NCBI GenBank assembly: GCA_024998815.1 | Contig: JACEUQ010000002.1 | Span: forward strand, 820,501-884,500 | Direction of reading: 5' to 3' | Length of the DNA stretch: 64,000 bases | Source of the DNA: Opitutus sp. | Lineage (GTDB): Bacteria; Verrucomicrobiota; Verrucomicrobiia; Opitutales; Opitutaceae | Shown here: one piece after another, positions 8,280 to 17,299 of the stretch | Layout of the letters: every line of letters starts with the position of its first letter | How positions within the stretch are numbered: the first letter of the stretch is position 1 | Position numbers and translations under genes: made by a program | Notes under the pieces: model-generated | Seen by the model: only the letters and a program-made list of their open reading frames with translations | The model's database searches: none | What the model was told of the DNA's origin: nothing

Positions 8280-10463
8280 ATGACCAAACTTCTTTCGAAA
8301 TTCACCGTCGGCGACACCGTCGTCCGTTTTGACGCCCCTGCTGAAGGCAAGGGCGCGCCGCAACTGTCGCTTCATCCCAAATCGCTCGCGCCGGGGAAGC
8401 ACCGCGAGTTTCTACCGCCAGATGTCGAGATCGTAGGCCTGCCGGCCAAGTGGCAACCAAGGCGCGCGTGGGCACTGGACTCCCTCGTGCAGCTCAAGTG
8501 CATGGAAGACATCTACGGTGGATCCTTTTCTCAAGGTCGGACGATGCGCTCAGGACACTCGACGGCCGTTCTCGAATTCATTGGTCAGAAGGTTCAGAAA
8601 ATGAACGGCGGCACCAGCGTCGTCACCACGCTCCAGCACCCCTCGGGACTGCGCTGCGAACATCAACTTTCCTGGCAGGGGAATGTGCCGGTTTTTTCCA
8701 GCCGGGTGAGTGTGCGCAACGCCGGCAAGAAACCGGTGCCCCTTGAAATGCTCAGCAGCTTCTCGCTCGGTGGCATGACGCCTTACGCCCATGACGATGC
8801 GCCGAATCGATTGCTGGTGCATCGCTATCGTTCTACTTGGAGCGCCGAAGGCCGCCTCGACACGCAAGGCATCGAGGACCTGCAACTCGAGCGTTCGTGG
8901 ATCGGACACGGCATCTCCAGCGAACGCTTCGGCCAGGTCGGCTCGATGCCGGTGCGAGGATTTTTCCCCTTCGTTGCGCTGGAAGATCGTGAGGCCGGCG
9001 TGCTCTGGGGCGCGCAACTTGCATGTCCCGGATCTTGGCAGATGGAGGTATTCCGCAAGGATGACTTCGTCGCGCTCTCCGGCGGCCAGGCCGACCGCGA
9101 GTTTGGGCATTGGTTTAAAACATTAAAGGCAGGCGAAACCTACGACACGCCCGTCGCTACGATCGGCTGCATAAAAGGTGATATCGATCAACTCGCGCAG
9201 CGCCTCAGTTCCGCACAGGAGCGCTCTCTTACAAAGTTGTCCAAGATAGAAAACGAGCTGCCCATTGTGGTGAATGAGTGGTGCACGAGCTGGGGAAATC
9301 CGACACAGGAAAATCTGCTGGCGCTGGCCAAGCGTCTCCACGGAACCCCGGCAAAGTATCTCGTCATCGACGATGGCTGGGCCGAGCGGCCCGGCGGAGG
9401 TATCCAGCAGAACGGCGACTGGATCATCAACCGAACGGCATTTCCCGACGGCCTCGCTGCGACCTGCCAAGCGCTACGCGACCACGGACTCATCCCTGGC
9501 ATCTGGTTCGAGTTCGAGGTCTGCAACCCGGGATCAAAGGCCTTCGATCTCACCGATCACCATCTCCAGCGCGATGGTCGCGTTCTTCAGGTCGGCGGCC
9601 GCCGCTACTGGGATTTCCGCGATCCCTTCACCTCCGATTATCTCACTCAAAAGCTGATCCATCTCCTGCGCGACAATGGATTCGGTTACCTGAAGGTCGA
9701 TTACAACGAAACCATCGGCTTCGGCGTCGATGGTGCCGAGTCGCCCGGCGAGGGCCTGCGGCAGCATCTGGAGGGCGTTCAAAAATTCTTCCGCAAGCTG
9801 CGCGAGGAGATTCCCGACCTCGTCATCGAGAACTGCTCGTCCGGCGGGCACCGCCTCGAACCCTCGATGATGGGCCTCTGCGCGATGGGATCGTTTTCCG
9901 ATGCGCACGAGACGCGCGAGATCCCGATCATCGCCGCCAACCTCCATCGCCTCATCCTGCCACGCCAGTCGCAGGTCTGGGCCGTTCTGCGCAAGAACGA
10001 CAGCGCACAGCGCCTTGCCTACTCTCTCGCAGCCACCCTCCTCGGCCGCATGTGCCTTTCCGGCGAGGTCCACGACCTTTCACCGGCACAGTGGAAGCTC
10101 ACCGTTTCGGCTATGGAACTTTACCGCCGCGTCTATCCGATCATCCGCGACGGTCATTCCACCTTCCACGGCGAAACCGGCAAAAGCTGGCGTCACCCAA
10201 AGGGCTGGCAGGCCGTGCTGCGCACCGCAAAAAACGGCAAGCGCGCCCTGCTCGTCGCCCACACCTTTGGAAGGTCCTTTCCGAAATCCGTCGAGATCCC
10301 TCTGCCGGATGCCGGATGGGAAGTGGAGGAAACTTGGCCCAAAAAGCATGGCATCCCGGCAAACCTGAAAGGCAAGTCCGTGCAACTCGACCTAACCGGC
10401 GAGTTCCGCGCGACTGTCATCTCCCTGCGCAAAAGACCGAATATGCCACCGCCGATTCATTGA
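8280..10463 (+). CDS. GH36-type alpha-galactosidase
   Basis: A 727-aa enzyme of glycoside hydrolase clan D. The barrel is recognisable from PIVVNEWCTSWGNP, KYLVIDDGWAERP, GLIPGIWFEFEVCNPGS, and GYLKVDYNE, which holds the expected nucleophile Asp (about D474). SDAHETREIPI holds the expected acid/base Asp (about D541). ENCSSGGHRLEPSMMG is also typical of GH36. The N-terminal 330 residues form the beta-supersandwich domain. The ATG at 8280 was chosen because the longer in-frame reading from 8031 overlaps the oxidoreductase gene. No signal peptide is evident, so it probably acts on imported alpha-galactosides. It is the last gene of the 4380-10463 set. Confidence 0.92.
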   Translation: MTKLLSKFTVGDTVVRFDAPAEGKGAPQLSLHPKSLAPGKHREFLPPDVEIVGLPAKWQPRRAWALDSLVQLKCMEDIYGGSFSQGRTMRSGHSTAVLEFIGQKVQKMNGGTSVVTTLQHPSGLRCEHQLSWQGNVPVFSSRVSVRNAGKKPVPLEMLSSFSLGGMTPYAHDDAPNRLLVHRYRSTWSAEGRLDTQGIEDLQLERSWIGHGISSERFGQVGSMPVRGFFPFVALEDREAGVLWGAQLACPGSWQMEVFRKDDFVALSGGQADREFGHWFKTLKAGETYDTPVATIGCIKGDIDQLAQRLSSAQERSLTKLSKIENELPIVVNEWCTSWGNPTQENLLALAKRLHGTPAKYLVIDDGWAERPGGGIQQNGDWIINRTAFPDGLAATCQALRDHGLIPGIWFEFEVCNPGSKAFDLTDHHLQRDGRVLQVGGRRYWDFRDPFTSDYLTQKLIHLLRDNGFGYLKVDYNETIGFGVDGAESPGEGLRQHLEGVQKFFRKLREEIPDLVIENCSSGGHRLEPSMMGLCAMGSFSDAHETREIPIIAANLHRLILPRQSQVWAVLRKNDSAQRLAYSLAATLLGRMCLSGEVHDLSPAQWKLTVSAMELYRRVYPIIRDGHSTFHGETGKSWRHPKGWQAVLRTAKNGKRALLVAHTFGRSFPKSVEIPLPDAGWEVEETWPKKHGIPANLKGKSVQLDLTGEFRATVISLRKRPNMPPPIH

Positions 10464-10539
10464 ACAGCTAAACACCTGAATACTAACAAAGGAGCGGAAT
10501 AAGCGGGACAAGCCCCAGGAATTCATTTTGGCTGGGTGA

Positions 10540-11880
10540 ATGATGCCGGCCGAAACGAACCCGTCGAACCCCCAAGGGGAGGTGATTTCGCTGCGCCACT
10601 TGCAGGTGCAGGTGCTAGACAGCCCCGAGTTAAACGCCCGAGCGCAGGGGCTGCTTGAGGAGCATCACTATCTGGGCGCGGTGAAACCGGTGGGCGAGCG
10701 GCTGCTGTACGCGGTGAGCGATGCGCAGGGCACCTGGGTGGCGGTGCTGGTGTTTGCGGCGGCGGCGCTGCACCTGCGCGGCCGGGAGGCGTGGATTGGC
10801 TGGAGTGGCGAACAGCGCCGACGCCGATTGGCGCTGGTGGTCAACAACGTGCGGTTCCTGCTGCTGCCCAAGCCGGCGGTGCCCAACTTGGGCTCGGCGG
10901 TTTTGAGCCGGGTGCTCGGCCGGCTCAGTGCCGACTGGCAGTCGCGTTACGAGCACCCCGTGCTCGTCGTGGAAACCTTCGTCGACCCCGAGCGTTTTAC
11001 GGGAAGTGTATACAAGGCATCCGGGTGGACCGAGTTGGGCCTGACCAAGGGCAACACGCGTAAGTCGCGCGATTACTACGAGCACCACGCCAAGCCCAAG
11101 CGCTTGTTTGTGCGCGAGCTGGAGCCCCGGGCCCGGAGAGCTCTTCAGGCAGGGCAGATCAAACCCTCGCTGGCTGCGGTGGAGGCGAAAGTTCCGGTGC
11201 GAAGTACCCTGAAGGCCCCCGATTTAATCAGCCTGGCGGAGGCCTTCCGGCAAGTGCCTGAATACCGCGCCTACATCGGGGCCTATCCCTTGCACGCGCT
11301 GCTGGCGATCACGGCGGCGGCCTATCTGGCCGGAGCACCCCGCGGCCAACGTGACCTGGCCGCTTTCGCCCGCCGGCTCTCCCCGGTCCAACGCCAAGCC
11401 CTCGGGGTGATCCGCCGCCGCGGCAAATACGGCGCTCCCAGCCAGCCCACCTTCAGCCGTCTGTTCGCCCGTGTGCAGGCCGCGCGCATCGAGGAGGTTT
11501 TACTCGCCCACCAACGCCAGGTGCGAGGCGAGCCTCCCGCCACCGAGTTCGTGGTCATCGACGGCAAAGTCCCCAAGCACAGCGGCGGGCAAAACGTGGT
11601 AACCGCAGTGACCTCGCCGGGCCTGTTCTATCTCGGCAGCGAGGTCGTCGCCGAAAAAAGTAACGAGATTCCCGCCGCCCGCGCCCTGTGTGAGAGGCTC
11701 GATTTGGTCGATAAACTCGTGAGCCTTGATGCCCTGCATACCCAGGCGGACACCGCGCGGGCGATCGTACTGGAGCATGGCGGCGACTACCTGTTCACCG
11801 TCAAAGGCAATCAGCCCGGCCTGCAGAAAATCGTAGCAGCGCAAGTGCCCGATCCGGGTGTTCCTTTTTTGACCCGTTAA
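10540..11880 (+). CDS. DruA-domain/ISAs1-type transposase, N-terminal and catalytic part
   Basis: A 446-aa frame with two parts. Residues about 10-200 match the DUF4338/DruA domain (LLEEHHYLGAVKPVGERL, IGWSGEQRRRRLALVVNN, VVETFVDPERFTGSVYKASG). Residues about 225-446 match ISAs1-family transposases (FRQVPEYRAYIGAYPLHALL associated region, then a DDE core with Asp in EFVVIDGKVPK and in VSLDALHTQAD, and YLFTVKGNQPGL). The frame stops at 11878, and the rest of the transposase continues in the -1 frame. The switch is at a T_TTT_TTG heptamer (11865-11871) that is correctly phased for -1 slippage. Fusion of a DruA domain to ISAs1 transposases is seen elsewhere, so this is not evidence of a Druantia defence system. 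Confidence 0.82.
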   Translation: MMPAETNPSNPQGEVISLRHLQVQVLDSPELNARAQGLLEEHHYLGAVKPVGERLLYAVSDAQGTWVAVLVFAAAALHLRGREAWIGWSGEQRRRRLALVVNNVRFLLLPKPAVPNLGSAVLSRVLGRLSADWQSRYEHPVLVVETFVDPERFTGSVYKASGWTELGLTKGNTRKSRDYYEHHAKPKRLFVRELEPRARRALQAGQIKPSLAAVEAKVPVRSTLKAPDLISLAEAFRQVPEYRAYIGAYPLHALLAITAAAYLAGAPRGQRDLAAFARRLSPVQRQALGVIRRRGKYGAPSQPTFSRLFARVQAARIEEVLLAHQRQVRGEPPATEFVVIDGKVPKHSGGQNVVTAVTSPGLFYLGSEVVAEKSNEIPAARALCERLDLVDKLVSLDALHTQADTARAIVLEHGGDYLFTVKGNQPGLQKIVAAQVPDPGVPFLTR

Positions 11881-11927
11881 AAGATCCCGCTGCCGAGCAA
11901 CGTACCACCCAGGAAAAGAAGCACCCC

Positions 11928-12362
11928 GTGACGCGCACCCTGGTGGCGCGCGAGTCGAGCGCGGAAAGCGCCTGCTTCCCCCTGGTGGCGCAAGCCGCGA
12001 GAATCTGCCGAAAACGCCACGGCAAGCCCCCCGCGACCGTGGCGCTGATCACCAGTCGCCCCGCCGCCGAGTTGACTCCCGCCCAATTGCTGGAGGTCAA
12101 CATTGCGCACTGGGGAATCGAAACCGGTTTGCATGCCCGCCTCGACGCCTCGCGCCAGGATGATCGCTGCCGATTACGCCGCCCGAACGCGGTTCATATC
12201 CACGGTATGTTCAACCGCTGGGCCAATAGCCTTTTCATGCACTGGCGCGGCCAACGAACCCAAAAACGCCACCTTCATACCTCTGACTTTATCGCCCACA
12301 TGTCCGAAAATCATGACCGTCGCACGCTCCGCGCCCTTACCTCAGTAATCTTCCCGCTATGA
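11928..12362 (+). CDS. C-terminal part of the DruA/ISAs1-type transposase (-1 frame)
   Basis: This frame is open from the slippery run at 11865 and carries the end of the ISAs1 transposase: a TLVARESS segment, then LLEVNIAHWGIETGLHARLD with the third catalytic acid (Glu in HWGIE), and the R-rich RCRLRRPNAVHIHG tail. It cannot act alone. It is either joined to the upstream frame by programmed -1 frameshifting or separated by a one-base indel in the T run. Possible element ends are an AGCGGGA (10502-10508) and TCCCGCT (12352-12358) inverted pair, but no target duplication was recognised. Confidence 0.75.
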   Translation: MTRTLVARESSAESACFPLVAQAARICRKRHGKPPATVALITSRPAAELTPAQLLEVNIAHWGIETGLHARLDASRQDDRCRLRRPNAVHIHGMFNRWANSLFMHWRGQRTQKRHLHTSDFIAHMSENHDRRTLRALTSVIFPL

Positions 12363-12534
12363 ATCGGCGTTGCGCCGGGTGGAAGCCGCCCGGTTGATGC
12401 TCGGCGCAGGCGAGACCGCCGTCAAAGCCGTGGCCTCGCACCTCGGTTTCCGCCACGCCGCGCAGTTCACCCAGTGGTTCAAACGTCACCACGGCTGCCC
12501 GCCAGTGGAGTTCCGTCGAAAGGGTGAAGCGTAA
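12361..12534 (+). pseudogene. AraC-family regulator, C-terminal HTH remnant
   Basis: Fifty-seven codons ending at a TAA encode the second helix-turn-helix of an AraC regulator (VASHLGFRHAAQFTQWFKRH, then CPPVEFRR). The remnant begins at the end of the DruA/ISAs1 element, and no matching N-terminal half is found to the left of that element. It is therefore a relic rather than a gene. It faces the isomerase at 12640, whose regulator it may once have been. Confidence 0.7.
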
Positions 12535-12639
12535 TTCATACAACATTTTTGGCGATACTTAAAAGTCTTTTGATGAGCATTTTGCGCATTATTTTGACAT
12601 AAGCTTTCGTGCACTCAGAGCAAAGGGAGCGGCGCGGGA

Positions 12640-13479
12640 TCAAAGTGCTTTCTGGAACGCCTGAATCGATTTCCCCAGATTTTCCTCCGGTTTGCCTTCA
12701 ATCTTGTAGCCTTGGAAACCGACGGGGCCTCTGTAGTCGATGGCCTTCAACGCCTGCACAAATTCTGAGAGCGGGAACTCCCCCTCGCCCACACATTCGA
12801 TGGTGGCGGGGAGCGCCCCGGCGAAGTCGTTGTTGGGCGAAGGTCGGGAGCCGCAGAGATTGGCTCGCTTTAGCCAGGGAGCGGCGAGCCGGAGCTTGGC
12901 GGTAAGTTCAGTGCGATCCACCGCATACCAGTGGTAACCGCAAAAGACGACACCGAGGGCAGGGTCGTTTATCTTTTCCGCGAGACGGACGCAGTCTTCG
13001 ATGCGTTCGAGGTAAAACCCCAGGTGGTGGTAGAGGGCGATGACGACATTGCGGGTTTTGGCCAGCGCGAGTAGCGGCGTGAGCTGGGCGATGGCGGTGT
13101 CATCCACACCGGGATCGGAAACCTTTTTTTTCCAACCAACGGTCAGACCGAGTTCCAAAACATCGCCGGGCTGGAGCTGCTCAATGATTTCTGCGACCGA
13201 GTGGTGCCCCTCCGGCTGCGGGTTGGTCAGGTCGAGCACGCAATAGATGGCGGCGAGACTCAAGCCGGTGCGTTTGCTCTGGGCATGAGCGTCGAGCAAG
13301 GTCGCCCTCGAAGCTGGGTTATCCCGGTTAACCCCCACATAACCGGCGCGGTAGCCGGCGGCTTTTAACAAGTCCCATCGCTCAGTCGACGTGTAAGGGC
13401 GGGCGGCGTTGGTGAAGTAGTTGTCGAAGGCGTAGATAGGCCACAGGGCATGAGGAGCGGGTTGCATGGTTTTGGTCAT
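12640..13479 (-). CDS. TIM-barrel sugar phosphate isomerase/epimerase
   Basis: A 279-aa protein of the xylose-isomerase-like TIM-barrel family (AP_endonuc_2). Visible strand/ligand motifs include GYRAGYVGVNRDNP, VIALYHHLGFYLERIEDCVRLAEK, LGVVFCGYHWY and ECVGEGEFPLSEFVQALK, in which His and Glu residues at strand ends would form the metal/substrate site. It lies 3 bp downstream of the Gfo/Idh oxidoreductase and is almost certainly co-transcribed with it. This pairing is found in keto-sugar and C-glycoside pathways as well as in inositol-type catabolism. The substrate is unknown. A truncated paralogue lies at 3100-3369. Confidence 0.85.
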   Translation of the reverse strand: MTKTMQPAPHALWPIYAFDNYFTNAARPYTSTERWDLLKAAGYRAGYVGVNRDNPASRATLLDAHAQSKRTGLSLAAIYCVLDLTNPQPEGHHSVAEIIEQLQPGDVLELGLTVGWKKKVSDPGVDDTAIAQLTPLLALAKTRNVVIALYHHLGFYLERIEDCVRLAEKINDPALGVVFCGYHWYAVDRTELTAKLRLAAPWLKRANLCGSRPSPNNDFAGALPATIECVGEGEFPLSEFVQALKAIDYRGPVGFQGYKIEGKPEENLGKSIQAFQKAL

Positions 13480-13482
13480 GAG

Positions 13483-14559
13483 TTAGAGGGCGACCGGGAC
13501 GACCCGGTGTTCGCGGGCGGAGGTGTAAATGGCGTCAAGCACGGCATGGACTGTGATCTGGCCTTCAGCCGTGGCGGAGGGGGCGGTATCGTTGCGGATG
13601 GCGTCGGCCAGATCGGTGAGCGGCCCGTAAAGAATGCCGCCCCAATCCGTCGTCGGCTCGCCCCGTTCGGCGCTGTTTAAGGTTTTGCCGTCCGCCTCCA
13701 ACGTAAACAGTCGGGCGACGCGCTGGGGGTGATCGGGCGCAAAGGGGAGGTCGAGGCCGCCCGTCTCGCCCCGGAGTTCGATGGCATGACGGCGAGGACC
13801 GATTTCGGGCTGCCGACTTACGACGATCTCAAGCCCCCCGGCGCAGCGGATGACGGCGTAATAACTGCTTTCCAAACTGGTGCCTTCCCGGCGCCAAAAA
13901 CCAAAGTTGGCCATGACATCCAGCGGCGCAAAGGCATCACCCAAAACGCTGCGCAGCCACTCAAGTTCATAAACGCACCAGTCCACGGTGAGACCTCCTC
14001 CGGCGGTGGCGGCGTTGCGTTTCCACTCCGGCAGATGGTCGATGGATGCGGGCAGACCGCCGGTGGCGTGAAGGCGCACGCGGATAAGTTTACCCAAGGT
14101 GCCCTGGCGCAAGACCTCGCGTGCAGATGCGGTGGCGGGGGAATAACAAAACCGGGAGGAACAACATCCCACTTTCAGCGCGGGAAACTGCTGGACGGTT
14201 TCGAGCAGAGCGCGGGCTTCGGCGGCGTTTAAGGTCCAGGGCTTTTCACAGAGCACATGCTTGCCTGCGGCCAAAGCCTCTTTGACCAGATCACGGTGCG
14301 TGACAGGAGGGGTCGCGAGGTAAACGGCTTCAATTTCGGGGCAAGCCAATAGGGCTGCGGGGCTTTCGTAGACCTGTCCGTGGCCCAACTTTTCGGCCAA
14401 GGCATGGGCGGCGGTCACCTGGACATCGGCCAAGCCAGCGACGACGACCTGCCAGGCGGGCAATTGCGGAAGCACGATCTGAGAAATCCGCCCGGTGCCA
14501 ATGACACCGAGGCGCAGGGGAGGGGATGAAATTTCGAGGTTTTGGTTAAATTTACTCAT
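13483..14559 (-). CDS. Gfo/Idh/MocA-family oxidoreductase
   Basis: A 358-aa NAD(P)-dependent sugar or inositol dehydrogenase-like protein. The N-terminal Rossmann fold shows LGVIGTGRISQIVLPQL (about residues 18-34), YLATPPVTH and the conserved HVLCEKPWTLN (Glu-Lys-Pro, near residues 98-100), followed by the alpha/beta C-terminal domain with GGGLTVDWCVYELEWL. It is the first gene of a two-gene unit with the isomerase at 12640 and divergent from the AraC regulator at 14659. Likely activity is reversible oxidation of a sugar hydroxyl; the substrate is not evident. Confidence 0.9.
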   Translation of the reverse strand: MSKFNQNLEISSPPLRLGVIGTGRISQIVLPQLPAWQVVVAGLADVQVTAAHALAEKLGHGQVYESPAALLACPEIEAVYLATPPVTHRDLVKEALAAGKHVLCEKPWTLNAAEARALLETVQQFPALKVGCCSSRFCYSPATASAREVLRQGTLGKLIRVRLHATGGLPASIDHLPEWKRNAATAGGGLTVDWCVYELEWLRSVLGDAFAPLDVMANFGFWRREGTSLESSYYAVIRCAGGLEIVVSRQPEIGPRRHAIELRGETGGLDLPFAPDHPQRVARLFTLEADGKTLNSAERGEPTTDWGGILYGPLTDLADAIRNDTAPSATAEGQITVHAVLDAIYTSAREHRVVPVAL

Positions 14560-14658
14560 TGCGGAAACAGCTTACCCCAAATTAATACCCTATAAAAATG
14601 GAGCCCATGTTTATTGTTTTGTAGAATTTGATCATTTTTACTTTAAGTTTTTTGAAGC
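14560..14658. promoter_or_regulatory. divergent promoter region, Gfo/Idh operon / AraC regulator
   Basis: A 99-bp AT-rich spacer between two divergent starts, with long runs of T and A. Both promoters and the AraC binding site are expected here. No confident -35/-10 pair or operator repeat could be assigned. Confidence 0.4.
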
Positions 14659-15462
14659 ATGGACACCCCCTTCCAATTCTTGCATTTCAACCATCTTCCA
14701 ACCTGCCGGGCTTGGATCGATAAGCGTTTCGAGGGCGTTTATGCGCTGAACTATGCCCATGGCGGGCGCATCCACTGGTCGGTCAACGGCGAGCCGCTAC
14801 GAGAGTTCACCGCGCCGGTGGCCTGGTGGACTTGGCCGGGGCAATATTTTACCTACGGCTGGAAGGATGAGCCGGGCTGGGATCACCGCTATGTGACCTT
14901 GCGCGGCCCATGGGTGGAGGCGCTGCTCGAACTCGGGTGGTTCCCCAGCCGGGCGGCTACGGCGATCAGCGGCATCACCAACCCGGCGGTCTTTTGCCGC
15001 AAAATGGATGCCCTGCTCACAGCGTTGGAAGGGAGTCGCGAGGATGATGCTTGGATCTTGCTTTTGGAACTCCTGAAAACGCTGCGCGAGGAGCAATCGG
15101 CTTCACCCCAGGGCGACGTTTCAGCGGGCCGCCTCCGGGCACTGCTCGCGGAGATTCGAGAGCAGCCGGGCGCTGCTTGGGCCGAGGCTGACGCGGCTCA
15201 AACCTGTGGGTTTTCCGCGCCCCATTTTCGGCGCTTGTTTCGCGCCGAGGCGGGCCTGCCTTTCTGGCAGTTTTGCCGCCAAGAACGGATGGCGCTGGCG
15301 GCCTCGCTCCTGCGGCGGGGTGAACTCCCGATCAAAGAAATCGCGGAGCGCTGCGGCATCGAGGACGTTTATTACTTTTCGCGCACCTTCCGGCAAAGCT
15401 TTGGGCTCCCCCCGGCACGTTTCCGCGCCAAGACCCGGCTGGCGAACGAGGCGAAGAAGTGA
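14659..15462 (+). CDS. AraC-family transcriptional regulator
   Basis: A 267-aa regulator. The N-terminal 130 residues are a cupin-type sensing domain with an aromatic-rich segment (VAWWTWPGQYFTYGW). The C-terminal 100 residues contain two AraC helix-turn-helix motifs (AAQTCGFSAPHFRRLFRAEA and IAERCGIEDVYYFSRTFRQ). It is divergent from the Gfo/Idh-isomerase unit and so probably its local activator. The gene is followed 4 bp later by a strong terminator hairpin. Confidence 0.9.
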   Translation: MDTPFQFLHFNHLPTCRAWIDKRFEGVYALNYAHGGRIHWSVNGEPLREFTAPVAWWTWPGQYFTYGWKDEPGWDHRYVTLRGPWVEALLELGWFPSRAATAISGITNPAVFCRKMDALLTALEGSREDDAWILLLELLKTLREEQSASPQGDVSAGRLRALLAEIREQPGAAWAEADAAQTCGFSAPHFRRLFRAEAGLPFWQFCRQERMALAASLLRRGELPIKEIAERCGIEDVYYFSRTFRQSFGLPPARFRAKTRLANEAKK

Positions 15463-15466
15463 CCGC

Positions 15467-15508
15467 ACCGACCAATCGATTGCAGCGGACAATCGATGGT
15501 CGGTTTTT
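15467..15508. terminator. bidirectional intrinsic terminator
   Basis: The arm ACCGACCAATCGATTG (15467-15482) pairs with CAATCGATGGTCGGT (15490-15504), with one bulged A and a short loop, followed by a T run. It lies between the ends of the convergent AraC gene and beta-helix gene and would stop transcription of at least the former. Confidence 0.85.
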
Positions 15509-15514
15509 CCAACA

Positions 15515-16888
15515 TCACCGGCTCGGCGCAGGCTCTTTCCATATCGAATCACGATCCTGCCCGCTGGCTTGCTGACAGCCGGCGAGGTCGGCGTTGTTCT
15601 GTTTGGCGGGGTCCAGCTCGGCGTCGAGGTGGAAGGGCGTGGGGTTGGTGGCGTGCCAGTAGGTGTTACCGCTGGCGGTGAGCTGGGTTTTATACCAGTC
15701 CACATAGGCGGGCATCTGGCTGCGGGGCTCCGTGTGCCAGTATTGGCTGATGAGGCTCGTGCCCGGCGTGCGGCCCGCGATGACGCTGTTGCGGATCGTG
15801 TAGTTCAGGGAGTAGGGGTAGGCGATGGGGAGATTGGCCCGGTTCATTACAAGCCCGAGGTGCGCCTCGCGGGGGTTGGTGGACACCACGATTTGGCCGG
15901 CGGCGCGTCCGTGCCACCAGTAGTTATTCGCGCGCAGGTTTTCCGCTGGCAACGGGCCTGGGGCTTGTTGGGCGTTGTTGATGATCCGGCAACGGTCGAT
16001 CACCACCCCGCTGCTGGTGGCGAACCAGAGGCCATTGCTGGCATTATTTCTGATCTCGCACTCGATCAGGCTCACCGGTCCGCGCGCGATCTCGAAGGTC
16101 GCTCCGCGATCATGGTTGTCGTTGATCTTACAACGTTCGAAGCGGACATGCTCGGCGTAGTGATCCATCCAAAAACCTTTTCCTTTATTGCGTAGCCATT
16201 CGCAATCGCTGAAGCGCAGGTTGTTACCGGCGAACCAGAATCCTTTGGCGGCGTTGTCGTTGAAACGGGTCCGCTCCACCACTCCGTGGCGCACCCAGGA
16301 CATACTTAAACCTTGGGTGCCATGAAAGCGCCCATCGCCGCGCCAGCTTCGGTCAAACCGGCAGTCGCGCAGGGTGAAGAACTGCTGCGCGGCCAAAATG
16401 GAACCGTTGCCATTGTCCTGAGCCCAGAGGGATTCGTAGAGATGATCCTCGTTGTAGAAGCGGGTGCCGGTGTTGTCGGCTGGTCCGGCGGTGGCGTTGA
16501 GGCCGGAACCACGGAATTTCTCCATAACGAGGTTTTTGAGCCAGATGCGGCCCATGTTGCGAAAGACCGTCGTCCCGAGGTAGTGCGGCACTTCGATGCT
16601 CGCCCCGGCGAGAGTTTGTCCCTGGGGCAGGCGCACCCAGAGGGTGTTGGGATCGGGGTGCCCGTCATACTCCGCGCCTTTGATCTTCACGCCGGGGCCA
16701 AATTCGGAGACGCCGAACTCGCCGGGTTGGAGCACGTCAGGTCCGAGGTAGGTGCCGAGTTTCCAGGTGCCTGGCAGGCGATGAGCCATGCCGACGGCCC
16801 ATTTAACGTCTTCGCCTTTGGTATATTGCCACGGCTCAAGGATGCGTTGTTTGAGGCGCTGGCCGTTGACGAAGATCGTCTCCCACCG
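15515..16888 (-). pseudogene. right-handed beta-helix protein, C-terminal part after an amber codon
   Basis: The frame carries on directly from the 16889-17299 frame after a single TAG and encodes about 457 residues. It shows the repeating coils of a right-handed parallel beta-helix (RFERCKINDNHDRGATFEIA, LIECEIRNNASNGLWFATSS, VVIDRCRIINNAQQ), as in pectate-lyase-like and DUF1565 proteins acting on polysaccharides. The first in-frame ATG after the stop is at 16789 (MAHRLPGTWKL), which would start mid-domain. The protein probably bound or cleaved a plant or algal polysaccharide, but the gene is likely inactive. Confidence 0.75.
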
Positions 16889-17299
16889 CTAAGCAATGGC
16901 GTCCTCGGGCGGATAAAAGGTGTCGTCGGAAGGTCCCCAAGTGGAGGGCGCCCATTCGTCGGCCTTGGCGCCGGAGAAGATGACCTTGCCGGGTTCATCA
17001 CCGATGATGGCCAGCGGGGCTTTGCGCAGGGCGGGGTCTGCGATGCCGTCAAACAGGGGGTAACTTTTGCCGGCGGAATCCATGCGCCCCTCGCGATAGG
17101 TGCCGGGGGCGATGCGGATGCGGGCGGGGGTGCCCTTACGCAGCAGTGCCTGGGCTTTTTCCAAAGCGGCTTTGAAGGTTTTCAGCGGGCGTTGTTTCGT
17201 GCCGGGATTGGTGTCGGCGCTGGCAGGATGGTTTTGATCGAGGATGGCCCACAAGGGGCCAGGGCGGAATGGCACTAAGTTAAGGGGTGTTGTCGTCAC
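16889..17299 (-). pseudogene. right-handed beta-helix protein, N-terminal part with rewritten start
   Basis: A 136-aa frame with the typical opening of beta-helix proteins (ADTNPGTKQRPLKTFKAALE, then PARIRIAPGTYREG). It ends at an amber codon (16889-16891 on the plus strand), after which the same frame resumes. The first eleven codons and the ATG at 17299 come from the end of the IS4-like element inserted at 17267, so the native start and any signal peptide are gone. Before that insertion, the sequence upstream was the repeat of the RAYT element, so the gene had probably already been truncated. Confidence 0.7.

Noticed and set aside
9278-10471. 397-aa plus-strand ORF inside the alpha-galactosidase gene
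   Set aside because: It is Arg/Pro-rich shadow sequence in a GC-rich gene, with no recognisable domain, while the GH36 frame is clear.
10540-11880. DruA domain as sign of a Druantia phage-defence system
   Set aside because: No druB-E genes or large helicase are present, and the DruA part is fused in frame to an ISAs1-type DDE transposase, so it belongs to a mobile element.
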